The notes: generated from the letters alone by a model not told the origin. A stretch of DNA of 9,530 nucleotides from Bacteroidales bacterium (GCA_003501665.1 DNOQ01000464.1:1048-10577), one strand, 5' to 3'. Positions 1-6,126 are shown, numbered from the stretch's first letter. Translations and numbers: made by a program.

Positions 1-96
1 GATCCGACACGGGCAGGGCTTTTCCTCCCCGCAGAATCTGAAAACGCTTCGGAGGATCTGCTTATGCTTCTGATGCCCATGATGATAAATGCCTGA
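1..96 (+). CDS. dnaN: DNA polymerase III sliding clamp (beta subunit), C-terminal end only
   Basis: This is the last 31 codons of a gene cut by the window edge, read in frame 1 and ending at TGA 94-96. The residues run from DPTRAGLFLPAE through an acidic stretch to LLMLLMPMMINA. In DnaN proteins the C-terminus carries a hydrophobic beta strand and an MPM-type ending (E. coli DnaN ends in VVMPMRL), and Bacteroidota clamps, as I remember them, have a very similar 'SRAG-LLP-E...D-LMLLMPM' tail. The clamp encircles DNA and tethers the replicative polymerase and other partners. The next gene, an epsilon-type exonuclease, supports the call because dnaN-dnaQ adjacency is a pattern I recall in Bacteroidales. 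The N-terminal 90% of the protein lies outside the window, so only the family call is supported. Confidence 0.82.
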   Translation, partial: DPTRAGLFLPAESENASEDLLMLLMPMMINA

Positions 97-99
97 TAA

Positions 100-876
100 T
101 TGGAACTAAAACTTAAACGTCCGATTGTATTTATTGACCTCGAAACAACAGGGATTAATGTTTCGACTGACCGTATTGTTGAGTTATCTGCACTGAAAAT
201 CAATCCAAACGGCATTGAGCAGTGGATGACCACCCTCATAAATCCTGAGATGCCTATCCCCCCGAAAGTTACTGCCATACATGGTATATCGGATGCCGAT
301 GTTGAAGGTGCTCCGACATTTAAGGAGATAGCAAAAAACCTTACAGTATTTCTTGAAGGTTGCGACCTGGCAGGATTTAATGCCATGAAATTCGATATTC
401 CCCTGCTTGCCGAAGAATTTCTGAGGATCAATGTTGATTTCAATTTCAGGAAAAGAAAATATGTCGATGTACAGGTTATTTTCCATAAGAAAGAACAGCG
501 AACACTTGAAGCAGCTTACAAATTTTACTGTAAAAAGCAACTGGAAAATGCTCATAGTGCATCCGCCGACACAACAGCTACTTATGAAGTGCTGAAAGCT
601 CAGCTTGATACATATCCGGACCTGGAAAATGATATTGATAAGCTTGCCGAATTCAGCTCATTCAATAATAATGTTGACTTTGCCGGCAGAATTATTCTGG
701 ATGAGAACGGTGTTGAGACATTCAATTTCGGAAAGCATAAGGGGAGAACTGTTGATGAAGTTTTCAGGGAAGAACCCTCTTATTATTCATGGATGATGAA
801 CGGAGATTTTCCTCTTTATACCAAGAAAATCCTTACAGAGATAAAGCTCAGAGCATTCGGGAACAAACAAACATAA
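100..876 (+). CDS. dnaQ: DnaQ-like 3'-5' exonuclease (DNA polymerase III epsilon family)
   Basis: A 258-residue DEDDh exonuclease, likely the proofreading or repair exonuclease that acts on single-stranded 3' DNA ends with two metal ions. The catalytic set is visible: D13 and E15 in FIDLETTG (Exo I), D99 in NAMKFDIPLL (Exo II), and H152 with D157 in AHSASADTT (Exo III). Residues about 205-250 (FGKHKGRTVDEV...YYSWMM) form the small exodeoxyribonuclease X-like C-terminal domain found on many Bacteroidota members. The start is TTG at 100-102. It follows the adjacent stops TGA (dnaN) and TAA 97-99 in the same frame, there is no usable ATG upstream, and D13 leaves little room for a shorter protein. 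No Shine-Dalgarno sequence is visible. Translation is probably coupled to dnaN. The FAH-family gene begins one base after its stop codon. Confidence 0.9.
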   Translation: MELKLKRPIVFIDLETTGINVSTDRIVELSALKINPNGIEQWMTTLINPEMPIPPKVTAIHGISDADVEGAPTFKEIAKNLTVFLEGCDLAGFNAMKFDIPLLAEEFLRINVDFNFRKRKYVDVQVIFHKKEQRTLEAAYKFYCKKQLENAHSASADTTATYEVLKAQLDTYPDLENDIDKLAEFSSFNNNVDFAGRIILDENGVETFNFGKHKGRTVDEVFREEPSYYSWMMNGDFPLYTKKILTEIKLRAFGNKQT

Positions 877-877
877 A

Positions 878-1489
878 ATGAAGATAATCTGCATCGGGCT
901 TAATTACAGAAAGCATGCGATGGAAATGGGACGACCGGTTCCCGGAGAACCTGTTGTATTCCTGAAACCTGATTCTTCATTACTGAAAAAGAACAAACCA
1001 TTTTTTCTGCCCGGCTTCTCCCGGATGATCCAGTATGAAGCGGAAATTGTCCTTAAGATATGCCGGCTGGGTAAGAGTATCCCTGCAAAATATGCCGGCA
1101 GATATTATGATGAACTTACTGTGGGCATTGATATTACCGCACGGGATATCCAGAACAGGAATTCTGAGGCAGGTCTTCCATGGGAGCTGTCAAAGTGCTT
1201 TGACGGAGCTGCACCATTGGGCAGGTTTATTCCCGTGAGCTCTCTTCCTGATTTAAAAAGTATCGATTTCAGGCTTGAGATAAACGGTATCATTGTTCAG
1301 CAGGGAAATACATCCGATATGATTTTCAGTTTCGATCAGATAATTGAATATGTATCGAATTTCTTTACATTGAAAACAGGAGATCTCATTTTTACAGGTA
1401 CGCCGCCGGGTGTAGGGCCTCTGAATAAGAATGACAACCTTGTTGCATTTATTGGCGATGATCCCCTTCTTGATTTTATGGTGAAATAG
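878..1489 (+). CDS. Fumarylacetoacetate hydrolase family protein (FAHD1/YcgM-like)
   Basis: A 203-residue single-domain FAH-fold enzyme. Family members use a divalent metal to hydrolyse or decarboxylate beta-keto acids such as acylpyruvates and oxaloacetate, or to tautomerise oxaloacetate. The metal ligands are E54 and E56 in YEAEIVL and D85 in GIDITARD. Their spacing equals that of human FAHD1 as I recall it (E71, E73, D102). K106 in ELSKCFD matches the active-site lysine position. The N-terminal GLNYRKH and VVFLKPDSSL, and the C-terminal IFTGTPPGVGP, are also hallmarks. The length is typical of the short FAHD1/YcgM branch, so no domain is missing. The ATG starts one base after the exonuclease stop, so the two genes are almost certainly co-transcribed and translationally coupled. 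The exact substrate is not readable, and a link to replication is positional only. Confidence 0.88.
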   Translation: MKIICIGLNYRKHAMEMGRPVPGEPVVFLKPDSSLLKKNKPFFLPGFSRMIQYEAEIVLKICRLGKSIPAKYAGRYYDELTVGIDITARDIQNRNSEAGLPWELSKCFDGAAPLGRFIPVSSLPDLKSIDFRLEINGIIVQQGNTSDMIFSFDQIIEYVSNFFTLKTGDLIFTGTPPGVGPLNKNDNLVAFIGDDPLLDFMVK

Positions 1490-1500
1490 TGACAATTTTA

Positions 1501-1508
1501 TATCTTTA
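1501..1508 (+). promoter_or_regulatory. Possible -7 element upstream of the Gfo/Idh gene
   Basis: TATCTTTA matches seven of eight positions of the Bacteroidota -7 consensus TAnnTTTG. It lies 42 bases before the ATG at 1551, in the 61-base gap after the FAH gene. No good TTTG -33 element is seen at the expected 19-21 base spacing; the nearest candidate is an AT-rich stretch around 1475-1479. A promoter here is plausible because the gap separates two functionally unrelated genes, but the sequence support is weak. Confidence 0.22.
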
Positions 1509-1550
1509 AACACTGTAATTCCTATTATCTTAAACTAACACTACTCTGTT

Positions 1551-2855
1551 ATGAAAGAAAAAAAGAAAGAAACAAGAAGAGATTTTATCAAAAAGTCGGC
1601 GGGAGCAGCAGCTTTGCTTTCAATGCCAACAATTGTGCCCTCCACTGTATTCGGGGCGAATGGAAAGGTATCACTTGCAGTAATAGGTGTTAATGGCCGG
1701 GGCCGGAGCCATATTCAGGGTTTTATGAATTTGCCGGATGCCGAAGTGACATGTCTTTGCGATTGCGATCTCAATGTACTTGAACCAAGGGTAAAGGAAT
1801 TTGAAACCAGATATTCCAAAAAAGTCAAACAACAGCAGGATCTTCGGAGAGTATTCGAGGATAAGTCAATTGATGCGGTAAGTATTGCCACACCGAATCA
1901 CTGGCATTCACTTGCAACAATATGGGCCTGCCAGGCCGGGAAAGATGTATATGTTGAAAAACCGGGTTCCCATAATATTTTCGAAGGCAGAAAAATGGTG
2001 GAAGCTGCCAACAAATATGACCGGATTGTTCAGCATGGTGTTCAGCTTCGCAGCTCGGTAGCAGTTCAGGAAGCTATCAAACATCTGCGCGACGGGCTGA
2101 TTGGAAGGGTTTACATGGCACGGGGTCTGGTATTCCGCTGGCGTGGAGATATAGGTAAGAAAGGCCCCGGAACTGTTCCGCAGGGACTGGATTATGATCT
2201 CTGGACAGGACCGGCAGAAATGAAACCCTATTCGGAAGATTGGGTTCATTATAACTGGCACTGGCACTGGAACTGGGGTAACGGCGATGTAGGAAACCAG
2301 GGAACACACGAAACTGATCTTTGCATGTGGGGACTCGATGTTGGTCTGCCGGAGGTTATTACGGCAGGTGGCGGGAAATTTGTATTTGATGACGCAAAAG
2401 AAACGCCCGAAGTGCTTTCATCAACTTATTTATATCCAAAGGAGAAAAAATATATTGAATTTGAAGTTCGTCCATGGATGACCAATGCAGAAAATGGTGT
2501 AACTGTCGGTAATATTTTCTATGGTACCGAAGGATATCTTGTCGTTTATAATTATGACAGATATGAAACATACCTCGGAAGGGATTACAAACCCGGACCA
2601 TCACGCAGGGAAGGCGGTGACCATTATAAGAATTTCATCGATGCCGTGCTGGCTCACGACAAAAAGATGCTCAATGCTCCGGTTGAAACAGCTCACCTGG
2701 CATCAGCTCTGGCTCACCTTGGGAACATAGCATACAGGACCGGACGGACGCTGTATTTTGACCCCGCAACTGAAAAATTTGTAAAGGATAAAGAAGCTGA
2801 TAAATACCTTACAAGACCTGAAAGGAAACCTTACGTTGTACCTAAAGTGGTATAA
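1551..2855 (+). CDS. Gfo/Idh/MocA family oxidoreductase with Tat signal
   Basis: A 434-residue NAD(P)-dependent oxidoreductase of the glucose-fructose oxidoreductase/inositol dehydrogenase family. The N-terminus has a twin-arginine signal: RRDFIKK at 9-15, a hydrophobic stretch at about 17-35, and a likely cleavage site near FGA at 34-36. The protein would be exported folded with its cofactor. The Rossmann domain starts at about 40, with a glycine-rich loop GVNGRGRSH at 46-54. TPNHWH (114-119) and EKP (136-138) are the family's cofactor and active-site signature. The C-terminal alpha/beta domain carries the aromatic run WHWHWNWGNGDVGNQGTH around 237-253, typical of the exported Bacteroidota subgroup. 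Such proteins often act on sugars or cyclitols, but the substrate here is unknown. The tatA gene lies 65 bases downstream. The start is well placed, as the twin-arginine motif falls within the first 15 residues. Confidence 0.9.
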   Translation: MKEKKKETRRDFIKKSAGAAALLSMPTIVPSTVFGANGKVSLAVIGVNGRGRSHIQGFMNLPDAEVTCLCDCDLNVLEPRVKEFETRYSKKVKQQQDLRRVFEDKSIDAVSIATPNHWHSLATIWACQAGKDVYVEKPGSHNIFEGRKMVEAANKYDRIVQHGVQLRSSVAVQEAIKHLRDGLIGRVYMARGLVFRWRGDIGKKGPGTVPQGLDYDLWTGPAEMKPYSEDWVHYNWHWHWNWGNGDVGNQGTHETDLCMWGLDVGLPEVITAGGGKFVFDDAKETPEVLSSTYLYPKEKKYIEFEVRPWMTNAENGVTVGNIFYGTEGYLVVYNYDRYETYLGRDYKPGPSRREGGDHYKNFIDAVLAHDKKMLNAPVETAHLASALAHLGNIAYRTGRTLYFDPATEKFVKDKEADKYLTRPERKPYVVPKVV

Positions 2856-2867
2856 CGAATAGCCGGA

Positions 2868-2899
2868 TTTGTATTTAAGACATACTTATACTATTTTTA
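2868..2899 (+). promoter_or_regulatory. Probable Bacteroidota-type promoter for tatA
   Basis: TTTG at 2868-2871 is followed after 20 bases by TATTTTTA at 2892-2899. This fits the Bacteroidota vegetative consensus TTTG-N19-21-TAnnTTTG with a single mismatch at the last base. Transcription would start near 2903-2906, giving a leader of about 15-18 bases before the tatA ATG. The spacing match makes this the best-supported promoter in the window, and it suggests tatA can be expressed independently of the upstream oxidoreductase gene. Confidence 0.45.
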
Positions 2900-2920
2900 T
2901 AAGATATTAAATCTTGTAAT

Positions 2921-3112
2921 ATGGGAACTTTTGGTTTAACTGAGATCATTCTGATCCTGCTGGTTGTGGTGCTTTTATTCGGAGGCCGTAAGATACCCGA
3001 GTTGATGAAAGGACTCGGTCAGGGAATGAAGGAATTCAAAAAGGCTTCGAAAGTCGAGGATGATCCTGACAAAATGAAAGCGGAAGGCGAAAATCAGAAA
3101 AAGGAAGAATAG
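2921..3112 (+). CDS. tatA: Twin-arginine translocase subunit TatA/TatE
   Basis: A 63-residue TatA-family protein, the pore-forming or membrane-weakening component of the Tat system that moves folded proteins across the inner membrane. A short N-terminal transmembrane helix spans about 6-20. The conserved F20-G21 hinge (LLFGGRKIPEL) falls at the same residue numbers as in E. coli TatA. An amphipathic helix covers about 24-41 (LMKGLGQGMKEFKKA), and the acidic/lysine-rich tail (about 44-63) is probably disordered. The length is normal for a minimal TatA. No tatC or tatB is present in the window, so the other subunits must lie elsewhere. Two Tat substrates are encoded nearby: the oxidoreductase immediately upstream and the molybdenum enzyme large subunit about 4 kb downstream. 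It is convergent with the amidase gene, with 23 bases between the stops and no obvious terminator hairpin. Confidence 0.93.
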   Translation: MGTFGLTEIILILLVVVLLFGGRKIPELMKGLGQGMKEFKKASKVEDDPDKMKAEGENQKKEE

Positions 3113-3135
3113 CAGGTTGTTAAGGGAAAATATAT

Positions 3136-4734
3136 TCAATCTGTTATCAGATATCGGGGCGGTTTCCTGTGCCTCGTTGCCTGTTCATAACCATAGGCTG
3201 CTTCAATAAGCACAGGTTCGCTCCATGCTCTTCCGAAGAATGTGATCCCAACCGGCAGTTCGTTAATAAATCCCATCGGAACAGTTATTGCCGGGTATCC
3301 GGCAACAGCGGCAAGAGATGAACTGCCTCCCGTAAAATGATCTCCAAGTATGAGATCTGTCTTCCATGCAGGTCCCCCTGTAGGTGCTATAAGTGCATCC
3401 AGACGGTTTGAATTCATTATTTTATCAATACCATTTTCACGGGTGGCTTTGTGCATCTTCTCAAGTGCATTCAGATATTCAGGAGAGTTCAGGTCACCCT
3501 TGCTCTCTGCCTTAATAAAGATCTTCTGATCAAAGTGTTTCAGTTCAATACTGTCATTAATGTTAAACGCAATCAGGGCTTCCAGATTCCTGACAGGAGC
3601 TTTGTCACCCAGACCGGCCAGATATTTATTAAGTCCATCCCTGAACTCATAAAGAAGAACCTGGTATGAATGTCCATTATACTCTCTTCCCGCGGGTGCC
3701 TCAACTTCGATTATTTCAGCTCCTGCAGCCTGAATGTCCCTTACCGCTTCAGACATAAGGCTGTCGACACGATCAAAATATCCTCCCGAATTTTTTATCA
3801 AACCTATTCTTTTCCCTTTTAAACCATCAGCCACAAGATATTTCGAATAATCATTTAAATATTTACCTTCTGAACCGGTTGTTTTCAAATCTGACGGATC
3901 AATTCCGGTCAGTGCACCCAGGCATATTACTGCATCCTCAACTTTTCTTGCCATCGGCCCGGGAGTATCCTGTGTAAATGATATGGGGATAATACCGGTC
4001 CTGCTTAACAACCCGACTGTTGGTTTTATTCCCACTATCCCGTTATTGTTTGAAGGGCATACTATTGATCCGTTTGTTTCCGTTCCGATAGCAACCATAC
4101 AGAGGTTGGCTGAAACAGCAACTCCGGATCCGGAACTTGAACCGCACGGATTCCTGTCGAGAATATAAGGGTTTTTAGTCTGACCTCCGACTCCGCTCCA
4201 GCCGCTCGATGATCTTTCTGCCCTGAAATTTGCCCATTCACTGAGATTGGCTTTCCCCAGTATCACAGCACCGGCTTCCCTCAGCTTTCCGGCTATGAAG
4301 CTGTCGGAACCGGCAAAAGATACTGCAAGCGCATTTGAACCTCCGGTTGTCGGCATATTATCACCGGTATCAATATTGTCTTTAAGAATAACAGGTACAC
4401 CGTGAAGAGGCCCCCTCATCTTTCCTTCCTCAATCTCCCTGTCCAGTTCCTTGGCAATTGCCAGTGCATCGGGATTTACCATGATTATGGAATTGAGCTC
4501 AGGACCCGACATATCTATTTCATTTATCCTGTCAAGATATGCTTTCACGACATCGGTTACGGAATATTTCTTTTCCTTATAACCCTCCAGTAAACGCGAT
4601 ATTGTCATTTCCTCAAGCCACGAACTGACTGGTGTGACAGTTCTTTTAATATTGCTGACAGGCGACTGGCATGCTATTGCCATCAAAATAACTGCCGTTA
4701 CAGCTGAAATATATCTTAAAGCCCTTTTTCTCAT
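3136..4734 (-). CDS. Amidase-signature family lipoprotein, peptide-amidase-like
   Basis: A 532-residue secreted amidase that hydrolyses a carboxamide bond through a Ser-cisSer-Lys triad. The N-terminus is a lipoprotein signal: charged MRKR, a hydrophobic core at about 8-20, and a lipobox ending AIAC with C22 as the likely lipidated cysteine. The amidase domain follows. K118 lies in GVPVILKDN, the glycine/serine-rich NPCGSSSGSG spans 195-204 with S199 the likely cis-serine, and TETNGSIVCPS (218-228) holds S223 as the likely nucleophile. The 24-residue gap between the two serines matches characterised amidases. 'CGSSSGSG...TETNGSIVCPS' is closest in my memory to Stenotrophomonas peptide amidase, which removes C-terminal amides from peptides, rather than to GatA. 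Export and lipidation argue against a tRNA-amidotransferase role. It lies alone on the minus strand, divergent from xdhC. The substrate is unproven. Confidence 0.88.
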   Translation of the reverse strand: MRKRALRYISAVTAVILMAIACQSPVSNIKRTVTPVSSWLEEMTISRLLEGYKEKKYSVTDVVKAYLDRINEIDMSGPELNSIIMVNPDALAIAKELDREIEEGKMRGPLHGVPVILKDNIDTGDNMPTTGGSNALAVSFAGSDSFIAGKLREAGAVILGKANLSEWANFRAERSSSGWSGVGGQTKNPYILDRNPCGSSSGSGVAVSANLCMVAIGTETNGSIVCPSNNNGIVGIKPTVGLLSRTGIIPISFTQDTPGPMARKVEDAVICLGALTGIDPSDLKTTGSEGKYLNDYSKYLVADGLKGKRIGLIKNSGGYFDRVDSLMSEAVRDIQAAGAEIIEVEAPAGREYNGHSYQVLLYEFRDGLNKYLAGLGDKAPVRNLEALIAFNINDSIELKHFDQKIFIKAESKGDLNSPEYLNALEKMHKATRENGIDKIMNSNRLDALIAPTGGPAWKTDLILGDHFTGGSSSLAAVAGYPAITVPMGFINELPVGITFFGRAWSEPVLIEAAYGYEQATRHRKPPRYLITD

Positions 4735-4743
4735 GGTATTACG

Positions 4744-4757
4744 ATTTTGTACAAAAT
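4744..4757. promoter_or_regulatory. Perfect 14-bp palindrome in the divergent promoter region
   Basis: ATTTTGTACAAAAT is an exact inverted repeat lying 10 bases upstream of the amidase start. It overlaps the candidate minus-strand -7 element. A palindrome in this position could be a binding site for a dimeric repressor. Alternatively it may arise simply because TTTTG and its complement sit back to back in AT-rich DNA. No regulator gene is nearby. Confidence 0.3.
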
Positions 4758-4759
4758 TA
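4752..4759 (-). promoter_or_regulatory. Possible -7 element for the amidase gene
   Basis: Read on the minus strand this is TAATTTTG, an exact match to TAnnTTTG. It ends 17 bases before the amidase ATG, so a transcript starting from it would have a leader of only about 10-13 bases. A clear TTTG at the -33 position is missing: the nearest T-rich stretch on that strand (4775-4780) gives a spacer of about 15 bases, shorter than usual. Confidence 0.35.
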
Positions 4760-4803
4760 TAACAGTGCCGTCTGTAAAATTATTATTTATTCCTCAATTT
4801 TAA

Positions 4804-4811
4804 TATATTTG
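4804..4811 (+). promoter_or_regulatory. Possible -7 element for xdhC
   Basis: TATATTTG is an exact match to the Bacteroidota -7 consensus TAnnTTTG. It lies in the 150-base AT-rich gap between the divergent amidase and xdhC genes. The -33 region is T-rich (4783-4789), but no perfect TTTG sits at the ideal distance. Transcription would start near 4815-4818, leaving a leader of about 70 bases before the preferred ATG at 4885. The alternative TTG start at 4846 would also be within the transcript. Confidence 0.4.
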
Positions 4812-4884
4812 TTATATTAGGAATATTATTCTCATGTATCCGTAGTTGATTTTGAATATTTACCTGTCAGATGATTCCATTCAA

Positions 4885-5949
4885 ATGAATAATATCTACT
4901 TTAAATTCCTCAGGATGGAGGCAGGGATTAAAGATCCGGTCATTGCAACTGTTATCGGTACAGAAGGATCAACGCCACAAAAACCGGGTAGTTCGGCAAT
5001 CTTTGGAAATGGCGGGCTTATTACAGGGACTGTCGGCGGAGGTGTCGTTGAATGGAGGACACAGGAAATTTCACAGGAATGCGGGCAGTCAAAAATATCA
5101 CGTTTTTTTCATTATAACCTTGATAAGGATACTTCGGAACCTGAAGAAGCAATTTGTGGTGGAAGTATCACAATATTAATTGATGCAGATCCGCTGGCTC
5201 ACATACCGGTTTTTAAAGAAATTGACAAAACAATTGCTGACAGAGAGTCCGGATTGCTGATCACAAAAGTAACAGATAAGGGAAATAATTGTGTAAATAT
5301 CGATCGTTACTGGTTGACCCGGGCAATAAAACCGGACCTGCATCCTGAAGTAATACGAAAAATTGAGCCGTTTTTATCAGAAATAAGGTCATCATATCAT
5401 TCTGATAATTGCCGGAAGTTTGATTTGACCCTGCCTGGTGAAGAATCAGCTTCAACATTTTTTCTTGAAAACCTTTTCCCGATGCCTGAACTTATCATAG
5501 CAGGAGCCGGGCATGTTGGTAAAGCTCTCTCACATTTAGGCCGGATGCTGGGATTTGAGGTTACGGTCATCGATAACAGACATGAATATGCCAATTACGT
5601 AAATCTGCCTGATGCCGATCATGTAATAGTACAAGATATAGGACGGGCGATGGAGGAGATTAAAAAGAGTGATGAGACATATATCGTTATAGTGACAAGA
5701 GGTCATAGTGACGATTCATCTGCGCTGAGACCCTGCATCGGTTCATCTGCCCGATATGTGGGAATGATCGGAAGCAAACCGAAAGTTACCAGAATGCATT
5801 CAGATTTTATTCTTAACGGATGGGCAACAGAGGAAGAGTGGAGCAGAATTTATACTCCGATAGGTCTTGAAATAAAATCGAAGACAGTGGAGGAGATTGC
5901 TGTAAGTATTGCGGCACAGCTGGTACAGGTGAGGAATAATAAGAATTAA
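4885..5949 (+). CDS. xdhC: XdhC/CoxI-family molybdenum cofactor insertion chaperone
   Basis: A 354-residue XdhC-family protein. Members bind the molybdenum cofactor, guard or assist its sulfuration, and hand it to xanthine-oxidase-family enzymes in the cytoplasm; they are not subunits of the finished enzyme. The N-terminal XdhC_CoxI domain shows ATVIGTEGSTPQKPGS (about 21-37), GTVGGGVVE (about 48-56) and C91 in EEAICGGS. The C-terminal Rossmann domain has AGAGHVGKAL (206-215), RGHSDD (272-277), YVGMIGSKPK (291-300) and PIGLEIKSKTVEEIAVSI (about 325-342). All the hallmark blocks are present at full length. The frame can be extended upstream to a TTG at 4846, but the ATG at 4885 is preferred because MNNIYFKFL aligns with the usual family N-terminus. 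The downstream mocA and hydroxylase subunits identify its client. Confidence 0.92.
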   Translation: MNNIYFKFLRMEAGIKDPVIATVIGTEGSTPQKPGSSAIFGNGGLITGTVGGGVVEWRTQEISQECGQSKISRFFHYNLDKDTSEPEEAICGGSITILIDADPLAHIPVFKEIDKTIADRESGLLITKVTDKGNNCVNIDRYWLTRAIKPDLHPEVIRKIEPFLSEIRSSYHSDNCRKFDLTLPGEESASTFFLENLFPMPELIIAGAGHVGKALSHLGRMLGFEVTVIDNRHEYANYVNLPDADHVIVQDIGRAMEEIKKSDETYIVIVTRGHSDDSSALRPCIGSSARYVGMIGSKPKVTRMHSDFILNGWATEEEWSRIYTPIGLEIKSKTVEEIAVSIAAQLVQVRNNKN

Positions 5950-5950
5950 A

Positions 5951-6102
5951 TGACGGTACGGATTGCTTCATCCCGCTTTTATACGCCGTAGGTTTACCGA
6001 AGGCGTATGGCGGGATTCGCAATGACGGTAAAGGTGAGGGTAATTTGTTATTCGCGGGACGGATTCTGCGTCCTGCTTGCAGCGGGATTCGCAATGACGG
6101 TA
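5951..6102. repeat. Two-unit 72-bp-period extragenic hairpin repeat
   Basis: TGACGGTA occurs at 5951-5958, 6023-6030 and 6095-6102, exactly 72 bases apart, marking two tandem units. The end of unit 1 plus its boundary (6010-6032) is repeated perfectly for 23 bases at 6082-6104. Unit 1 folds into a long hairpin. ATTGC 5962-5966 pairs with 6019-6023, ATCCCGC 5970-5976 with 6010-6016, and ATACGCC 5981-5987 with 6002-6008. Unit 2 has a different inner stem, GCGGGACG 6054-6061 with CGTCCTGC 6069-6076 (one G-U). The array fills the gap between xdhC and mocA. It resembles REP/BIME-type extragenic palindromes; the ATTGCTTC...CGCAATGACG theme recurs, as I remember it, between genes in many bacterial genomes. 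It could act as a transcript-stabilising or attenuating structure. No transposase is present. Confidence 0.75.
5962..6023 (+). other. Long imperfect hairpin between xdhC and mocA
   Basis: Three stem segments totalling 19 base pairs are separated by small internal loops. They are capped by a 14-base loop (5988-6001) that itself contains the near-palindrome GGTTTACC. The run of Ts that a simple intrinsic terminator needs is not downstream; a TTTT instead lies inside the left arm as a bulge (5977-5980). The hairpin may therefore protect the xdhC mRNA 3' end or reduce read-through, rather than terminate cleanly. Confidence 0.5.
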
Positions 6103-6120
6103 AAAATAGGGTTACGTTTG
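6088..6120 (+). promoter_or_regulatory. Possible internal promoter for mocA at the edge of the repeat
   Basis: TACGTTTG at 6113-6120 is an exact match to the TAnnTTTG -7 consensus. A partial -33 match, TTCG at 6088-6091, lies 21 bases upstream within the last copy of the repeat. A transcript from it would begin within a few bases of the mocA ATG at 6127, so it would be nearly leaderless. The -7 match is good and the -33 match is poor. Confidence 0.3.
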
Positions 6121-6126
6121 AATTTT

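Noticed and set aside
184..555. Antisense open frame of 123 codons opposite the exonuclease gene
   Set aside because: It lies wholly inside a gene with all catalytic motifs, its composition is typical of an antisense shadow, and no family is recognisable.
2244..2295. Trp/His-rich run in the Gfo/Idh protein as a possible novel metal site
   Set aside because: A similar aromatic-rich WHW...WGNGD-GNQG segment is, from memory, normal in exported Bacteroidota members of this family.
1908..2309. Antisense open frame opposite the Gfo/Idh gene, with a VPVPVPVP stretch
   Set aside because: The repeat arises from the complement of the real protein's Trp/His-rich run (WHWHWNW); there is no promoter or family match.
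3113..3135. Bidirectional terminator between tatA and the amidase
   Set aside because: The 23-base convergent gap has no inverted repeat.
4846..4884. Extended xdhC start at TTG 4846
   Set aside because: It adds 13 residues with no family match, while the ATG at 4885 fits the usual XdhC N-terminus.
5962..6023. Simple intrinsic terminator after xdhC
   Set aside because: The stem is long enough but no T-run follows it, and the downstream genes depend on the same pathway, so plain termination is not supported.
5813..6094. Antisense open frame of 93 codons over the xdhC end and the repeat
   Set aside because: Half of it is repeat sequence and half is opposite a conserved xdhC end; its low-complexity Pro/Ser content suggests a shadow.
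5951..6102. CRISPR array
   Set aside because: The repeats are only two to three short boundaries with hairpin interiors, and there are no regularly sized unique spacers or cas genes.
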